Positions 1 through 8,757 of a DNA stretch of 64,000 nt are shown here, piece after piece. This DNA is from Alistipes_A hominis (GTDB taxonomy: Bacteria > Bacteroidota > Bacteroidia > Bacteroidales > Rikenellaceae), in the NCBI RefSeq assembly GCF_014288115.1, contig NZ_JACOOK010000004.1, positions 1 through 64,000 of the forward strand, read 5' to 3'. The notes under the pieces are model-generated. The model saw nothing but the letters and a program-made list of their open reading frames with translations. It had not been told where the DNA came from and made no database searches. A program made the position numbers and the translations under genes. Each line of letters opens with the position of its first letter. Position 1 is the first letter of the stretch.

Positions 1-84
<84 letters not shown>

Positions 85-87
85 TTA

Positions 88-120
88 GAGTCCTCCGAGC
101 ATTCGGGGGACTCTTTTTTT
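88..120 (+). terminator. Terminator of the rRNA operon
   Basis: An 11-bp stem (gagtcctccga / tcgggggactc, one G-T pair) with a short loop is followed directly by seven T. This is a classic intrinsic terminator placed 4 nt after the 5S end. Confidence 0.9.
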
Positions 121-373
121 ATGCGGCAAAAGGGTTGAATCAAGGGGCCATCGGTGACCGATACTATTTGTCCGTTTTTGAAGGTTACTCGTATAACGGG
201 CGCTTCGTCTCGTTCGAACGAAAAATGGTTTGAGGATCGGAGTGTTGTACGGAATCCCGGGCTTGCAGGTTTCCAATAGCTGAATTTATTTCGGCGAACA
301 AACAAATACTATAAATCATTGGTTATTTGCATATTGGTCGGAATGGACGTTCTCATTAAATAAGAACGCACAT
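121..373. other. Gap after the rRNA operon
   Basis: I see no convincing gene or motif here. A 63-codon minus-strand open frame (85-276) runs through the rRNA terminator and has no family resemblance, so I left it out. Composition becomes AT-rich from about 285 onward. Confidence 0.5.
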
Positions 374-817
374 TTAATCGTAGAAATTGGCTGCGTTAAA
401 AAAGTTAGTTCCGGAATTTATGGCAATGGCAGTAACCGGTTGGTTCGTAATTGAATCTAATGTTTGTAAAGTTTGTGCAAAACTTGTTCCTCTGCCTGTA
501 CTTCCATAGTTTGCAGCACTTATGGGTACATTTGAATTGATACCGACCATCGTCCCATCGCCCTAAGAACCGCATTTTGTTGTCCCGACTCTGCCGTGTT
601 CAGACTCGTGGAATTTTGTCGCAAGCTTAAAGACGAATATCTGTTATTCATTAATGTCGTTTTGTCTTCGATGATTCGTGCATTATCCCCGGTCCTATGC
701 TTTCGAGCCGGTTGGTAGATGCGACGTAATACCAGTCTCCGCCGATTACCGTGCTTTTCTCGTCTTCTTCCATGTAGCTACCATGGCAAATTTTTCAAGG
801 TTCAGTTTTTTTAGCAT
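374..817 (-). pseudogene. Decayed gene with a leader-peptide-like N-terminus
   Basis: Read on the minus strand, an ATG at 817 begins MLKKLNLEKFAMVA. After a frame change near 775 the reading continues as EEDEKSTVIGGDWYYVAS. After a second change near 688 it continues as DNARIIEDKTTLMNN. A third change near 555 leads into VGINSNVPISAANYG, which stays open to a TAA at 374-376 (C-terminus FFNAANFYD). Joined, the segments give about 145 residues. The Lys/Leu-rich start followed by a Gly-Gly pair recalls the leaders of secreted Bacteroidota peptides, but that is only a resemblance. Three separate frame changes make decay more likely than sequencing error. The AT-rich composition differs from the surrounding genes. 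No function is assigned. Confidence 0.5.
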
Positions 818-1144
818 GGTCGATTGTCTTTAGGTTTGCTTTGGGGGATTCGTAATTTATACGAAAATTATAATATCATTAAAATAGCAATATCGGCTCT
901 GTTTTTTTAGGGGGAAGGAGTTGTGCGGATGATGCGTGTCTGGGGCCCGGATTTGTAAATTTCCTTATGGCAGGGGAGCGGTATTTCTGAAAAAGCTCCG
1001 TTTTTATTTTTGGCCGGATTGCCGGAAAGTCCGCAATTTTTCCGTGAAATGGGAATTGTGGTTTGTTTTTTGTTAAAACCGAATACGGAACACTGTAATC
1101 CGGTATTTCAGAAATTATTTTTCAAACCTTAAAAAATTAAAGTC
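818..1144. other. AT-rich intergenic region
   Basis: It separates the decayed minus-strand gene from the plus-strand YtxH-type cluster. It should hold promoters for both directions, but I found no clear TAnnTTTG element with a partner TTG. The short leader before 1145 is A-rich, as is usual for Bacteroidota start regions. Confidence 0.4.
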
Positions 1145-1327
1145 ATGAAAGGTCAATGCTTTTTTTCGTTTCTGGGCGGAGCTGCCATCGGTGCGGTCGT
1201 AGCCCTGCTGCTGGCTCCCGATTCGGGGCAGAACACGCGTCACAAAATCGTCGATAAGATCAAACACGGCGAGCAGAAGGTAAAGGATGCCGTAGAGGAG
1301 GAATTGTACGCCCACAAACAACAGTAA
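1145..1327 (+). CDS. Small YtxH-domain protein
   Basis: The 60-residue protein has one N-terminal hydrophobic segment (about residues 6-24, with a GGAAIGAVVALLLAP core), then a charged helical tail (KIVDKIKHGEQKVKDAVEEEL). The motif 'LLLAPDSGQNTR' matches the YtxH/gas-vesicle-GvpP-like family, whose members are small membrane-anchored proteins often linked to stress. It is the first gene of a compact cluster, with 13 nt to the next gene, which also encodes a membrane protein. The family's biochemical role is not known. The ATG is preceded by an A-rich leader. Confidence 0.75.
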   Translation: MKGQCFFSFLGGAAIGAVVALLLAPDSGQNTRHKIVDKIKHGEQKVKDAVEEELYAHKQQ

Positions 1328-1340
1328 ATCCGCCGTAGGT

Positions 1341-1712
1341 ATGGAAAACAACGACAGGGGCCGGATCGGACAGGCGACTCGGGATGTGAAGGATTATGCG
1401 GCGCTCTATGCGGATCGTCTGCGGCTCGGCCTGATCGAGAATCTTTCGACCTTTTTCAACGCGCTGTTCGGCGTGGTCGTCCTGATTGTTTTGCTGTGGA
1501 TCGCCGCGATGTTCTTTGCCGTGGCCCTGACGTGGGTGATCGGCATGTTAATCGGGTCGATGCTCGGCGCCATACTGTTGATGGGAGGGCTGTTCGTCGT
1601 GCTGGCGGCGATCGTATATGCGGTACGCCGCAGGCTGATCGTCGATCAGATGGCCAGGATGTTCGGCAAAATGGTGTATGACATGCGTAAAAAACATTCG
1701 GACGATGAGTAA
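1341..1712 (+). CDS. Holin-superfamily-III-like membrane protein
   Basis: The protein has 123 residues. An amphipathic N-terminal helix (about 10-35) is followed by two long hydrophobic segments (about 38-65 and 68-92), then a basic stretch (VRRRL) and a charged tail. This is the layout of the PF07332-type 'putative holin-X' proteins, small two-pass membrane proteins widespread in Bacteroidota. Despite the name they are not usually phage genes, and nothing phage-like surrounds this one. It sits between the YtxH-type gene and a small soluble protein whose start overlaps its end, so the three are probably co-transcribed and may work together at the envelope. Confidence 0.65.
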   Translation: MENNDRGRIGQATRDVKDYAALYADRLRLGLIENLSTFFNALFGVVVLIVLLWIAAMFFAVALTWVIGMLIGSMLGAILLMGGLFVVLAAIVYAVRRRLIVDQMARMFGKMVYDMRKKHSDDE

Positions 1713-2007
1713 AGTACATTATCAGCGGATCCGTTCGCTGCAGGACGTCAAGATCGAACGCTTGCGCGTGGAAAATGAATTGGACGCGGTCGAACGGAGG
1801 TTGCGGGACGATTACCGCGGGATCTCGAAGATGTTCTCGGTGGGCTACCTGATGGAGCAGATCACCGGGAAGGCCAACCTGATCTATAACATCGTGCAAT
1901 GGAGTATGTCCGGGTATAACTTCGTCCATTCGATGATCGACAAGTACAAAGCCATGAATGCCGAACGCTCCGGTAAAAATTCCGGGGAGACTGAAAACGA
2001 CTCCTGA
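1705..2007 (+). CDS. Small hypothetical protein
   Basis: I chose the ATG at 1705, which overlaps the end of the upstream gene by 8 nt and gives MSKVHYQRIRSLQ. An in-frame upstream codon at 1678 would lengthen the overlap to 35 nt and is less likely. The 100-residue product is charged and largely helical (about residues 5-35), with no clear signal peptide and a hydrophilic Ser/Asn-rich C-terminus. I do not recognise the family. Tight coupling to the two membrane-protein genes suggests a cytoplasmic partner of theirs. A hairpin and then a terminator follow. Confidence 0.65.
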   Translation: MSKVHYQRIRSLQDVKIERLRVENELDAVERRLRDDYRGISKMFSVGYLMEQITGKANLIYNIVQWSMSGYNFVHSMIDKYKAMNAERSGKNSGETENDS

Positions 2008-2116
2008 CCGGAAATCTGCCGGAAGAAAATAAGCGTAGAACGGCTGCAATTGTTTGCGGCTGCTCCACGCTTTTGGAAACGCTCCGAAAGAGCGTTTCCG
2101 AATTTATTTTAGCATA

Positions 2117-2149
2117 TAAAAAGGTTCGGAAATTCTCCGAACCTTTTTA
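2117..2149. terminator. Bidirectional terminator
   Basis: An 'aaaaaggttcgga' / 'tccgaaccttttt' stem with a 5-nt loop carries A- and T-runs on its two sides. It can end both the small-gene cluster (plus) and the lipoprotein gene at 2232 (minus). A second GC-rich hairpin (about 2075-2099) lies just upstream. Confidence 0.75.
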
Positions 2150-2231
2150 TGTATATCTCCCGACGGTGAAAAATCGGGATACGGGCCGCTTGCCGGTATG
2201 GATGTTCGAAAGCGGATGTAACTTCTTATTG

Positions 2232-3242
2232 TTATTTGTCCCGGTTCGAAAGATATTCTTTTACTACATTGTAATAATCGTCCGGTTTTTCTCCGTTGGG
2301 ATAGCGTTTGTGGGCCGTTTTGCTCTCTTTGGTGTCGGCAATTCCCCAGAAGATCGCATCGCACGTGTCGTCGTATGAGCCGAAGATGCAGTATTCGGAC
2401 GCTTCGCCTGCCCAGGCTACTTTCTCTTTCCATTGATCCAGCGTGCTGCGTTTCCAGTCTGCGGGAGCCACTCCTTCGTTCGGGCAGACGAACCGCACCG
2501 TGTTATCCGAACTCGAAGAGCGGTTGCGGTAACCCCATCCGTCCGAAGCGACGAAATCCATCGGGGAGTTGACCTGGCAGGTGCCGATCCGGAATTTAGC
2601 CAGGTAGTCTTTCTCGTTGTCCGGCGCGGCGTCGTACATTTCCCGGAAGTTTTCGCCCATGTAGAAAACCACCAGCATCGGCCGGTCGTCTCCGTAGCCG
2701 TATTTGCGGTAAACATCCTTCTGGGCCCAGTTTTCCCAGATGCGTTTGGCGATGCCGTTCCAGTAGGCCAACGTGTGGGCTGCCGGGTTGCCGATGAACA
2801 TGATGAACTGCATCCCCAGTTCGTTGCACACCGTCTCGATGGTTTCGAGCTGGTACTTGGTATCCACGTCCCACAGGGCGTTTTCGTTGGGCTGGCATCC
2901 TGGCCAGCTCGCGGGAACGGTCGCCCATTGGCTGGGATTGGTCAGGTCGATGATCACGTTGTTGATGCCGGCCTGTTGGATCGTGGAAAGGATCGCGCGG
3001 GCCTGGTCGATGTTTTTGTAATCGTGATCGGTGATCCATTTGTCGCCTACCTTGAACTTGATGACTCCTTCGTTCGCGCTGCGGCAGCAAATCAGGATAT
3101 GGGTCATCGGGACGGGGCCTTCGGTTACGGAGGTCGAGTCGGTGCCGGAATTAGAACCGACATTGCCTTTGGACGGGTTTTCGGCGCATCCGAACCAGGC
3201 CAGGGTTGCCGCCAGAAGGCAGCATGTCAAGAAACGTTTCAT
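2232..3242 (-). CDS. Lipoprotein, GH71/GH99-like TIM-barrel fold
   Basis: The 336-residue protein has a signal peptide and lipobox ending at Cys19 (LAWFGC), then a Ser/Thr/Gly-rich linker. The body reads like a divergent glycoside hydrolase barrel. A 'QARAILSTIQQAGINNVIIDLTNPSQW' type segment (helix-strand with an acidic strand end) occurs near residue 85. Further on are 'DDRPMLVVFYMGE' and late aromatic-rich segments. The layout parallels the gene at 15737, which has the clearer GH71/GH99-like C-terminal motif. Catalytic residues cannot be named from sequence alone, and activity may differ or be lost. The gene is monocistronic, bounded by a terminator at its 3' end. Its long upstream gap carries a CAAATATA element that would be a minus-strand -7 box. 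Confidence 0.55.
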   Translation of the reverse strand: MKRFLTCCLLAATLAWFGCAENPSKGNVGSNSGTDSTSVTEGPVPMTHILICCRSANEGVIKFKVGDKWITDHDYKNIDQARAILSTIQQAGINNVIIDLTNPSQWATVPASWPGCQPNENALWDVDTKYQLETIETVCNELGMQFIMFIGNPAAHTLAYWNGIAKRIWENWAQKDVYRKYGYGDDRPMLVVFYMGENFREMYDAAPDNEKDYLAKFRIGTCQVNSPMDFVASDGWGYRNRSSSSDNTVRFVCPNEGVAPADWKRSTLDQWKEKVAWAGEASEYCIFGSYDDTCDAIFWGIADTKESKTAHKRYPNGEKPDDYYNVVKEYLSNRDK

Positions 3243-3354
3243 AATAATTTGGGGTTAGTTGGTAATGATACGAGTTTTGTAAATGGTTGTCGGTACGTTC
3301 GATTCAGCGAGTTTTTTGAGACTTTTTTCGGAGTGTCATCTTCCGTGTTTGATA

Positions 3355-3362
3355 CAAATATA
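3355..3362 (-). promoter_or_regulatory. Candidate -7 box for the gene at 2232
   Basis: On the minus strand this reads TATATTTG, matching the Bacteroidota TAnnTTTG element about 110 nt upstream of the ATG. No exact TTG sits at the usual -33 distance, so support is partial. The rest of 3243-3694 is AT-rich. It holds one further TAAATTTG on the plus strand (3506-3513) that could serve the gene at 3695. Confidence 0.4.
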
Positions 3363-3694
3363 ACGATTCATTCGGGAATCGAATCCATTTTATATAAGGA
3401 AAATGAATTCGGTTTCGATTTCGGAATCGGCGATCTAGTCGATAGTCATGCTGAATTAGGAGTATGAAAAGAATAAAAATGCGATGAGAATTGAACTTTA
3501 AATAGTAAATTTGGATAAAATATCTTCGCTGATGAGGATTTAATATAGGAAAAAATTAGGTTGAGCCGGTGTTCCGTTGCGGATCACGTAGTTTTGTGGA
3601 ATATGTCGTTCCAAATGCACATGGTACGGTCGGGGTAAGTGTTCCAAATAATTGTTGATTTGTAAATAAGAGCGGAGTTTTAATAGGATTGGGT

Positions 3695-4801
3695 ATGAAT
3701 AAACGATGTGTTGTTTCGGTCGTAGCGTTTTCTTTTTTTGTTTCAGCCTGCCGACAGGCTGTCGTTCCTTCGGCGGATTACATGATTCTGGACGAGGTCG
3801 CATATGTCGATACGTTTCCGCAAACTTTTACGATCGGCCAGGGGACGCTTTTCGATCCGGATGTAATCGGGGTATCGAGTATTGTTATTCGGGATTCATT
3901 GCTGCTTATTTCCACATCCGATAATAAGGGGTACTGGTCGCTTGTCTCATTGCCCGAATATAAGCATTTGGGGAAATATTTGATGAAGGGAAACGGACCC
4001 AACGAACTGTTGTCTTCGCCTTGGGTGAAGCAGCAAAATTTTCTGAAAGAGCAAGGCCGGCTCAAAGCTATTATATACAGTTTTCCGACAGGGAAATCCT
4101 ATAAAATGGACTTATCTGAAACGATAAAAAACAAGGCGCTTCGTATGAGAATGATGCAAGATTCTTTTCCTCGGAATCTGACGGCGTTTATCGTATTGGA
4201 CAGTACGACTTTTTTATGTAAAGAGATTAATGAAGAGCATACCCGACAAATAAGATACATTCTGCATAAAGGAGAAAAAACGATTCCGGAGAATCTCGAA
4301 AAGTTAAATTTTTCTTCCGTGCGTGCGGGAGAAGATTTTAATATTCTGTCGACGGCAACGAAATGCAATGCCGACGGTAGCCGGATTGTCGAAGCTCCTA
4401 ACAGATTAAATCAGATTAACGTATATTCTCCGGACGGCTCTTTCGGGAAAACGATTTGTGTCGGCAGACAGTTGGATCGTATCGGCGACGTGCAAGATCT
4501 CGATCCCCAAAGCAGAAAGCGCACTTATATGGATCTGGTCGCGTTCCCTGATTTTTTCGGCGCTTTGTACCTGGGTGAGAAAAGAGAAAATATCGGAAAG
4601 GAGATGTCGAAAAAGCCGGTGATTCAGTTTTTCGACTGGGATGGGAATCCATTGGCCGAAGTGAAATTGGATCGGTTTGTTTCTGCGTATGCCGTCGATT
4701 TGATCAACGGGGATTTGTATGCGCTGAATTATAATATGGAGGAGATGTATAAATATGATTTTAAAGAAATTCTGGAGAAATTGAATAAGCGGAGCGATTA
4801 G
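3695..4801 (+). CDS. BF3164-type beta-propeller lipoprotein
   Basis: The 368-residue protein starts at the ATG at 3695 (an in-frame TTG lies 6 nt earlier). A signal peptide ends in the lipobox VSAC. The body has repeated beta-strand blocks typical of TolB-like six-bladed propellers. These include 'SIVIRDSLLLIS', 'KGNGPNELLSSPW' and the closing 'YAVDLINGDLYALNYN'. This matches the BF3164 family of Bacteroidota lipoproteins, whose role is unknown. Composition is clearly more AT-rich than the neighbours, and the gene lies beside a tRNA gene. Both suit a transferred segment. Confidence 0.7.
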   Translation: MNKRCVVSVVAFSFFVSACRQAVVPSADYMILDEVAYVDTFPQTFTIGQGTLFDPDVIGVSSIVIRDSLLLISTSDNKGYWSLVSLPEYKHLGKYLMKGNGPNELLSSPWVKQQNFLKEQGRLKAIIYSFPTGKSYKMDLSETIKNKALRMRMMQDSFPRNLTAFIVLDSTTFLCKEINEEHTRQIRYILHKGEKTIPENLEKLNFSSVRAGEDFNILSTATKCNADGSRIVEAPNRLNQINVYSPDGSFGKTICVGRQLDRIGDVQDLDPQSRKRTYMDLVAFPDFFGALYLGEKRENIGKEMSKKPVIQFFDWDGNPLAEVKLDRFVSAYAVDLINGDLYALNYNMEEMYKYDFKEILEKLNKRSD

Positions 4802-4910
4802 GTGTGACTGTTTGATTTGATAGCATCGATATCCGTCGATAAAGCGAAGCGGATGTCGCATCGCTTTATGGGTATGTGTGTAACTCGCGATTTTACTAAG
4901 TTGATAAACG

Positions 4911-4942
4911 AAAAAGGTTATGACGGAAGTCATAACCTTTTA
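4911..4942. terminator. Terminator shared by the propeller gene and tRNA
   Basis: A perfect stem 'aaaggttatgac' / 'gtcataacctttt' with a short loop carries A- and T-runs on both sides. On the minus strand it directly follows the tRNA 3' end. On the plus strand it follows the gene at 3695. Another inverted repeat (ataaagcga / tcgctttat, about 4840-4867) lies just upstream. Confidence 0.8.
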
Positions 4943-4945
4943 TAG

Positions 4946-5019
4946 TAGCGGGACGGGGACTTGAACCCCGGACCTCATGATTATGAATCATGCGCTCTAA
5001 CCAGCTGAGCTATCCCGCC
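4946..5019 (-). tRNA. tRNA with CAU anticodon (Met, or Ile2)
   Basis: This 74-nt cloverleaf reads GGCGGGA TA GCTC ... anticodon arm CATGA-TTCATAA-TCATG ... T-arm CGGGGTTCAAGTCCCCG, closing with TCCCGCT and discriminator A. The first acceptor pair is a G-U wobble. Anticodon CAU means elongator Met, or Ile if the C is lysidinylated. It lacks the three G-C pairs expected next to the initiator anticodon loop. No CCA is encoded, as is common in this phylum. A second CAU tRNA is at 55682. Confidence 0.9.
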
Positions 5020-5040
5020 GTCATTCGGCGTTTGCGAGTG

Positions 5041-5070
5041 CAAAAGTAGCAAATATTTCGTTTCGCACAA
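5041..5070 (-). promoter_or_regulatory. Promoter of the tRNA gene
   Basis: On the minus strand TTG (5070-5068), exactly 19 nt, then TACTTTTG (5048-5041). This is a full match to the Bacteroidota TTG-N19-TAnnTTTG consensus. Transcription would begin roughly 15 nt before the mature tRNA. Confidence 0.75.
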
Positions 5071-5142
5071 ATTATCCGTCCGCATTTTTTGCCCGAAAAT
5101 CATTTTAACGGGAACTTAACCGCTACCTTCGGGTAAAAATCG

Positions 5143-5150
5143 TATCTTTG
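5143..5150 (+). promoter_or_regulatory. -7 box before the alkaline phosphatase gene
   Basis: TATCTTTG fits TAnnTTTG and lies 42 nt before the ATG. No TTG occurs at the expected upstream distance, so the promoter may need an activator. I saw no recognisable Pho-type repeat. Confidence 0.55.
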
Positions 5151-5192
5151 TTAAGCGAAAAACAGATTTTGTCAACTTAAAAATAGAAGAAG

Positions 5193-6323
5193 ATGAAAAA
5201 AATTGTCTTGGGATTGCTTGTCGTATGGATGGCCGCATTGACGGCGGATTTGTCGGCCAAATCCGGACCGGGTCCTAAAAAAAGCGGAAAATGCGCGGTA
5301 AAGAATGTGATTTACATGATCGGCGACGGGATGGGATTGTCGCAAGTGTCGATGATGATGCTTGAGAACGGCTACCGGCCCACAGCGTTCGACCGCAGCG
5401 GGAACATCGCCCTGATTAAGACCTACTCGGCGAACAACCGCGTGACCGATTCGGCCGCTGCCGGGACCGCTCTGGCATCGGGGAACAAAACCGATAACGG
5501 TATGCTCGGAATGGGGCCCGACGGGCAGGTTTTCAAATCGATTATGGAGCGGGCCAAAGAGGAGGGATACCAGACCGGTTTGGTCGTAACCGTCTACCTA
5601 CAACATGCGACTCCGGGCGCTTTCTTTGCACACGTGCCCAGCCGCGGCGATCTGGACGTAATTTCCGAGCAGTTCGTCGAAAGCGGCGTGGACGTTGCGT
5701 TGGGCGGCGGCAAGAAGTTCCTGCAGGAAGGACAGAAGGACGGCAAGCCGCTGATCGACGCGCTGAAAACGAAGGACTACCGCGTCGTGTACGATATGAA
5801 CGAACTGAACGGGGTGGACCGCGGCAAGGTGGTCGGACTGTTCGCCGACGAGTACATGCCGACGGTGATGAAGGGCCGCGACGAAAACTACCTGTGCAAT
5901 GCGACCAAAAAGGCGCTCGAAATCCTGTCGAACAATGCGGCCGGCTCCAAAAAGGGTTTCATGGTGATGATCGAAGGATCGCAGATCGATTCGGAAGGGC
6001 ACGCCAACAATGCGGAAGGCATCCTGGCCGAGACGCGCGATTTCGAACGGGCTGTCGGCGCTGCGATGGATTTTGCCGACACCCATCCCGGCACGCTGGT
6101 CGTCGTGACGGCAGATCACGAAACTTCCGGACTGTCGATCACGAGCAACAAGACCGATTTCACGCTCTCCGAAAGCGGGATCGGATACCAGTTCGGCACG
6201 ACCGGACATACCGGTACGTTGGTGCCCGTTTACCTGTACGGCGCGTGCGCCGACCGGATCAACGGGATCATGGACAACACCGACCTGCCGAAAGAAATCG
6301 CAGCGTTGATGCGGCTGAAATAG
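5193..6323 (+). CDS. Alkaline phosphatase (PhoA superfamily)
   Basis: This is a periplasmic phosphomonoesterase that releases phosphate from organic esters. The 376-residue protein has a signal peptide (about 1-22, LSAKS). The metal-site Asp is in MIGDGMG near residue 45. The Ser nucleophile is in TDSAAAGTALASG near residue 93. The Thr of LQHATPGAF, the Asp/His of QIDSEGHANN, the DHE of TADHETSG and the late His of TTGHTG are all present, so the two-zinc/magnesium active site is intact. Length is near that of compact family members. It has its own promoter and ends at a strong hairpin shared with copA, so it is monocistronic. Confidence 0.93.
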   Translation: MKKIVLGLLVVWMAALTADLSAKSGPGPKKSGKCAVKNVIYMIGDGMGLSQVSMMMLENGYRPTAFDRSGNIALIKTYSANNRVTDSAAAGTALASGNKTDNGMLGMGPDGQVFKSIMERAKEEGYQTGLVVTVYLQHATPGAFFAHVPSRGDLDVISEQFVESGVDVALGGGKKFLQEGQKDGKPLIDALKTKDYRVVYDMNELNGVDRGKVVGLFADEYMPTVMKGRDENYLCNATKKALEILSNNAAGSKKGFMVMIEGSQIDSEGHANNAEGILAETRDFERAVGAAMDFADTHPGTLVVVTADHETSGLSITSNKTDFTLSESGIGYQFGTTGHTGTLVPVYLYGACADRINGIMDNTDLPKEIAALMRLK

Positions 6324-6347
6324 TACCTGCGGATTTTATCCGATATG

Positions 6348-6382
6348 CAGAACGCTCTCCCCGACCGGGGAGAGCGTTCTGT
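6348..6382. terminator. Bidirectional terminator between phosphatase and copA
   Basis: A 16-bp stem 'cagaacgctctccccg' / 'cggggagagcgttctg' with a 3-nt loop is followed by 'tgtttta'. It lies between two convergent genes. Confidence 0.8.
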
Positions 6383-6385
6383 GTT

Positions 6386-8647
6386 TTAATCGGCGCGAAC
6401 GTTGTTCGGGCGGCCGGACGAAAGAGGCGGCGTTCCTGTGGACATCCATTTCAGACGCAGGCTGTTGGCGACTACCGATACGGAACTGAACGCCATGGCG
6501 GCTCCGGCCAGCATCGGATTCATCAGGATGCCGTACAGCGGGTAGAGCACGCCGGCCGCGATCGGGATGCCGATCAGGTTGTAAATAAACGCCCAGAACA
6601 GGTTCTGCCGGATCAGCCGGACGGTTTTGCGCGACAGAACGTAGGCTTTCGGCAGCAGCAGCAAGTCGGAATTCATCAGCGTGACCATCGCGACGTCCAT
6701 TGCGATGTCGGTGCCGTGCCCCATTGCGATGCTGACGTCGGCGCGAGCCAGCGCTTGCGAGTCGTTGATGCCGTCGCCGACCATCGCTACGCGCTTACCT
6801 TCCCGCTGCAATTGCTGGATGTATTTGTCTTTGTCGTCGGGCAACACTTCGGCCCGGTAATGGCGGATGCCGAGCCGTTCGGCCAGCGCGGCCGCTGTCT
6901 TACGGCTGTCTCCGGTCAGCATGGCGATGTCGATGTGCAGCCTGCGCAGTTGGTCGAGGGCGGGCGGCGTGGTCGCTTTCAGCGTATCGTTGATAACGAT
7001 GACGGCCAGCAGTCGGTCGGCCGTGCCGAAATAGACGATGCTTGCGCCAGTCTGCTGGGCCGTTTCGATCCGCACGTCCGTTTCTTCGGCTGGCGCGGCG
7101 CCTTGTTCGGCCATCAGGTTGCGGCTGCCGAGCCAGTAGTCCGCGTTGCCGGCCGTAAAACGGATTCCGCGCCCGGTCAGACTGACGAACGAGGTCACTT
7201 CGCAGGGTTGCGCTTCGTGTGCCGACAGGTAGTTTACGATGGCGCTGGCCAGCGGATGTTCGGATTTCATTTCGGCGGCGCAGATCATGTTTCGGTACTC
7301 CGGCAGGTCGGGGCCTGCGGCGATCCAGTCGACGACCGAAGGGCGCCCTTCGGTCAGCGTACCGGTCTTGTCCATGACGACGGTATCGATCCGGCACAGT
7401 TGTTCGAGGGCCGTCGCGTCCTTGATTAGGATCTGGTTCTCGGCTCCTTTGCCGATGCCGACCATCAGCGCGGTCGGCGTAGCCAGTCCCAGCGCGCAGG
7501 GACAGGCGATGACCAGCACCGAGACGGCCGATAGCAGGGCATACGAAAAATAGTCCATGCCGCCGATGGCCAGCCACAGCGCGAAGGTCAGCAGCGCGAT
7601 GCCGATGACCGTCGGTACGAAAATTGCCGCGATCCGGTCGGCGATGCGCTGCACGGGGGCTTTGCTGCCCTGGGCCTGCTGTACCATGCGGATGATCCGG
7701 GCCAGCAGCGTGTCGCTGCCGACTCCGGTGGTTTCGAGAACGAACGTCCCGCGCGAATTGATCGTGCCGGCCACCACTTTGTCCCCGGCCTCTTTGCCGA
7801 CGGGCAGCGGTTCGCCGGTGATCATGCTTTCGTCTACGTACGACGATCCGTCGCGAACGACGCCGTCCACCGGGATTTTTTCGCCCGGGCGTACCGAAAC
7901 CCGGTCGCCCACCTGCAATGCGGAGATCGGAACGTCCTCTTCGTGATCGCCCCTCACGAGCCGGGCGGTGGTCGGCTGCAGGCCGATCAGTCTTTTAATG
8001 GCGGACGATGTGTTGCTTTTGGCGCGTTCCTCGAGCAGTTTGCCGACCAGCACGAATGCGATGATTACGCAGGCGGCTTCGTAATAGACGTGCGGTTCGA
8101 GTCCGCGCCGGAGCCAGAACTGCGGGTAAACGGTGTTGAACAGGCTGAACAGGAAAGCGATCGACGTGCTGAGGGCCACCAGCGTATCCATGTTGGCCTG
8201 CCGGTGGCGCAGTTGTTTCCATCCGTTGACGAAAAAGCCGCGCCCGAAAAAAAACAATACCGGCAGCGACAGTATGAGCATGATCCAGTTGCCGTAAGGC
8301 ATGTGCATGAACAGCATGGCGATCACGACGATCGGCAGCGAGAACAGCCACGCTCCGATCGTGTCGTACCGCAGGCGCAGGTAGCGGTTGCGTTCGGCCT
8401 GCTGCTGCTTGATCTCTCCGTCCTGCTCGTCGATGATCAGGTCGTATCCCGAGGCCTGGACGGCGGCGCGGATTTGCTGCGGCGTGATCTGCGATTCGTC
8501 GAATCCGACCGACAGCCGGTTGGATGCGAAATTCACCGATGCGTCGGTGACTCCGGGCAGTTTCCGCACGGTTTGTTCGACGCTCATGGCGCAGGACGCG
8601 CAGCTCATTTCCAGTACCGGGTAATTTTTGCGAACGGTTTCCTTCAT
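6386..8647 (-). CDS. copA: Copper-exporting P1B-type ATPase CopA
   Basis: The protein pumps Cu(I) out of the cytoplasm at the cost of ATP. Its 753 residues begin with one HMA domain (about 8-75) with the metal motif MSCASC. Paired membrane helices come next. The actuator loop has TGEPLPV, the permeation helix has CPCALGLATP, the phosphorylation site is DKTGTLT (Asp), and the hinge is GDGINDSQA. The CPC motif plus the late 'NPMLAGAAMAFSSVSVVANSLRL' helix are typical of the Cu(I) class. The gene is convergent with the phosphatase and follows a 110-nt gap after the flavoenzyme gene. A separate HMA protein at 18615 could supply the metal. Confidence 0.95.
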   Translation of the reverse strand: MKETVRKNYPVLEMSCASCAMSVEQTVRKLPGVTDASVNFASNRLSVGFDESQITPQQIRAAVQASGYDLIIDEQDGEIKQQQAERNRYLRLRYDTIGAWLFSLPIVVIAMLFMHMPYGNWIMLILSLPVLFFFGRGFFVNGWKQLRHRQANMDTLVALSTSIAFLFSLFNTVYPQFWLRRGLEPHVYYEAACVIIAFVLVGKLLEERAKSNTSSAIKRLIGLQPTTARLVRGDHEEDVPISALQVGDRVSVRPGEKIPVDGVVRDGSSYVDESMITGEPLPVGKEAGDKVVAGTINSRGTFVLETTGVGSDTLLARIIRMVQQAQGSKAPVQRIADRIAAIFVPTVIGIALLTFALWLAIGGMDYFSYALLSAVSVLVIACPCALGLATPTALMVGIGKGAENQILIKDATALEQLCRIDTVVMDKTGTLTEGRPSVVDWIAAGPDLPEYRNMICAAEMKSEHPLASAIVNYLSAHEAQPCEVTSFVSLTGRGIRFTAGNADYWLGSRNLMAEQGAAPAEETDVRIETAQQTGASIVYFGTADRLLAVIVINDTLKATTPPALDQLRRLHIDIAMLTGDSRKTAAALAERLGIRHYRAEVLPDDKDKYIQQLQREGKRVAMVGDGINDSQALARADVSIAMGHGTDIAMDVAMVTLMNSDLLLLPKAYVLSRKTVRLIRQNLFWAFIYNLIGIPIAAGVLYPLYGILMNPMLAGAAMAFSSVSVVANSLRLKWMSTGTPPLSSGRPNNVRAD

Positions 8648-8757
8648 AACTTAAATTTCGATTAATCGACAGGTATCAAACAAAAACGATACCCAAAGAT
8701 AGGAAATATCTCCGAATACCGTTTTGAAAACAGGCGGCCGCCCGTCCCTGTCTGGCG

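Noticed and set aside
1341..1712. Phage holin or prophage remnant
   Set aside because: The holin-like protein is a common chromosomal Bacteroidota membrane protein; no phage genes are nearby.
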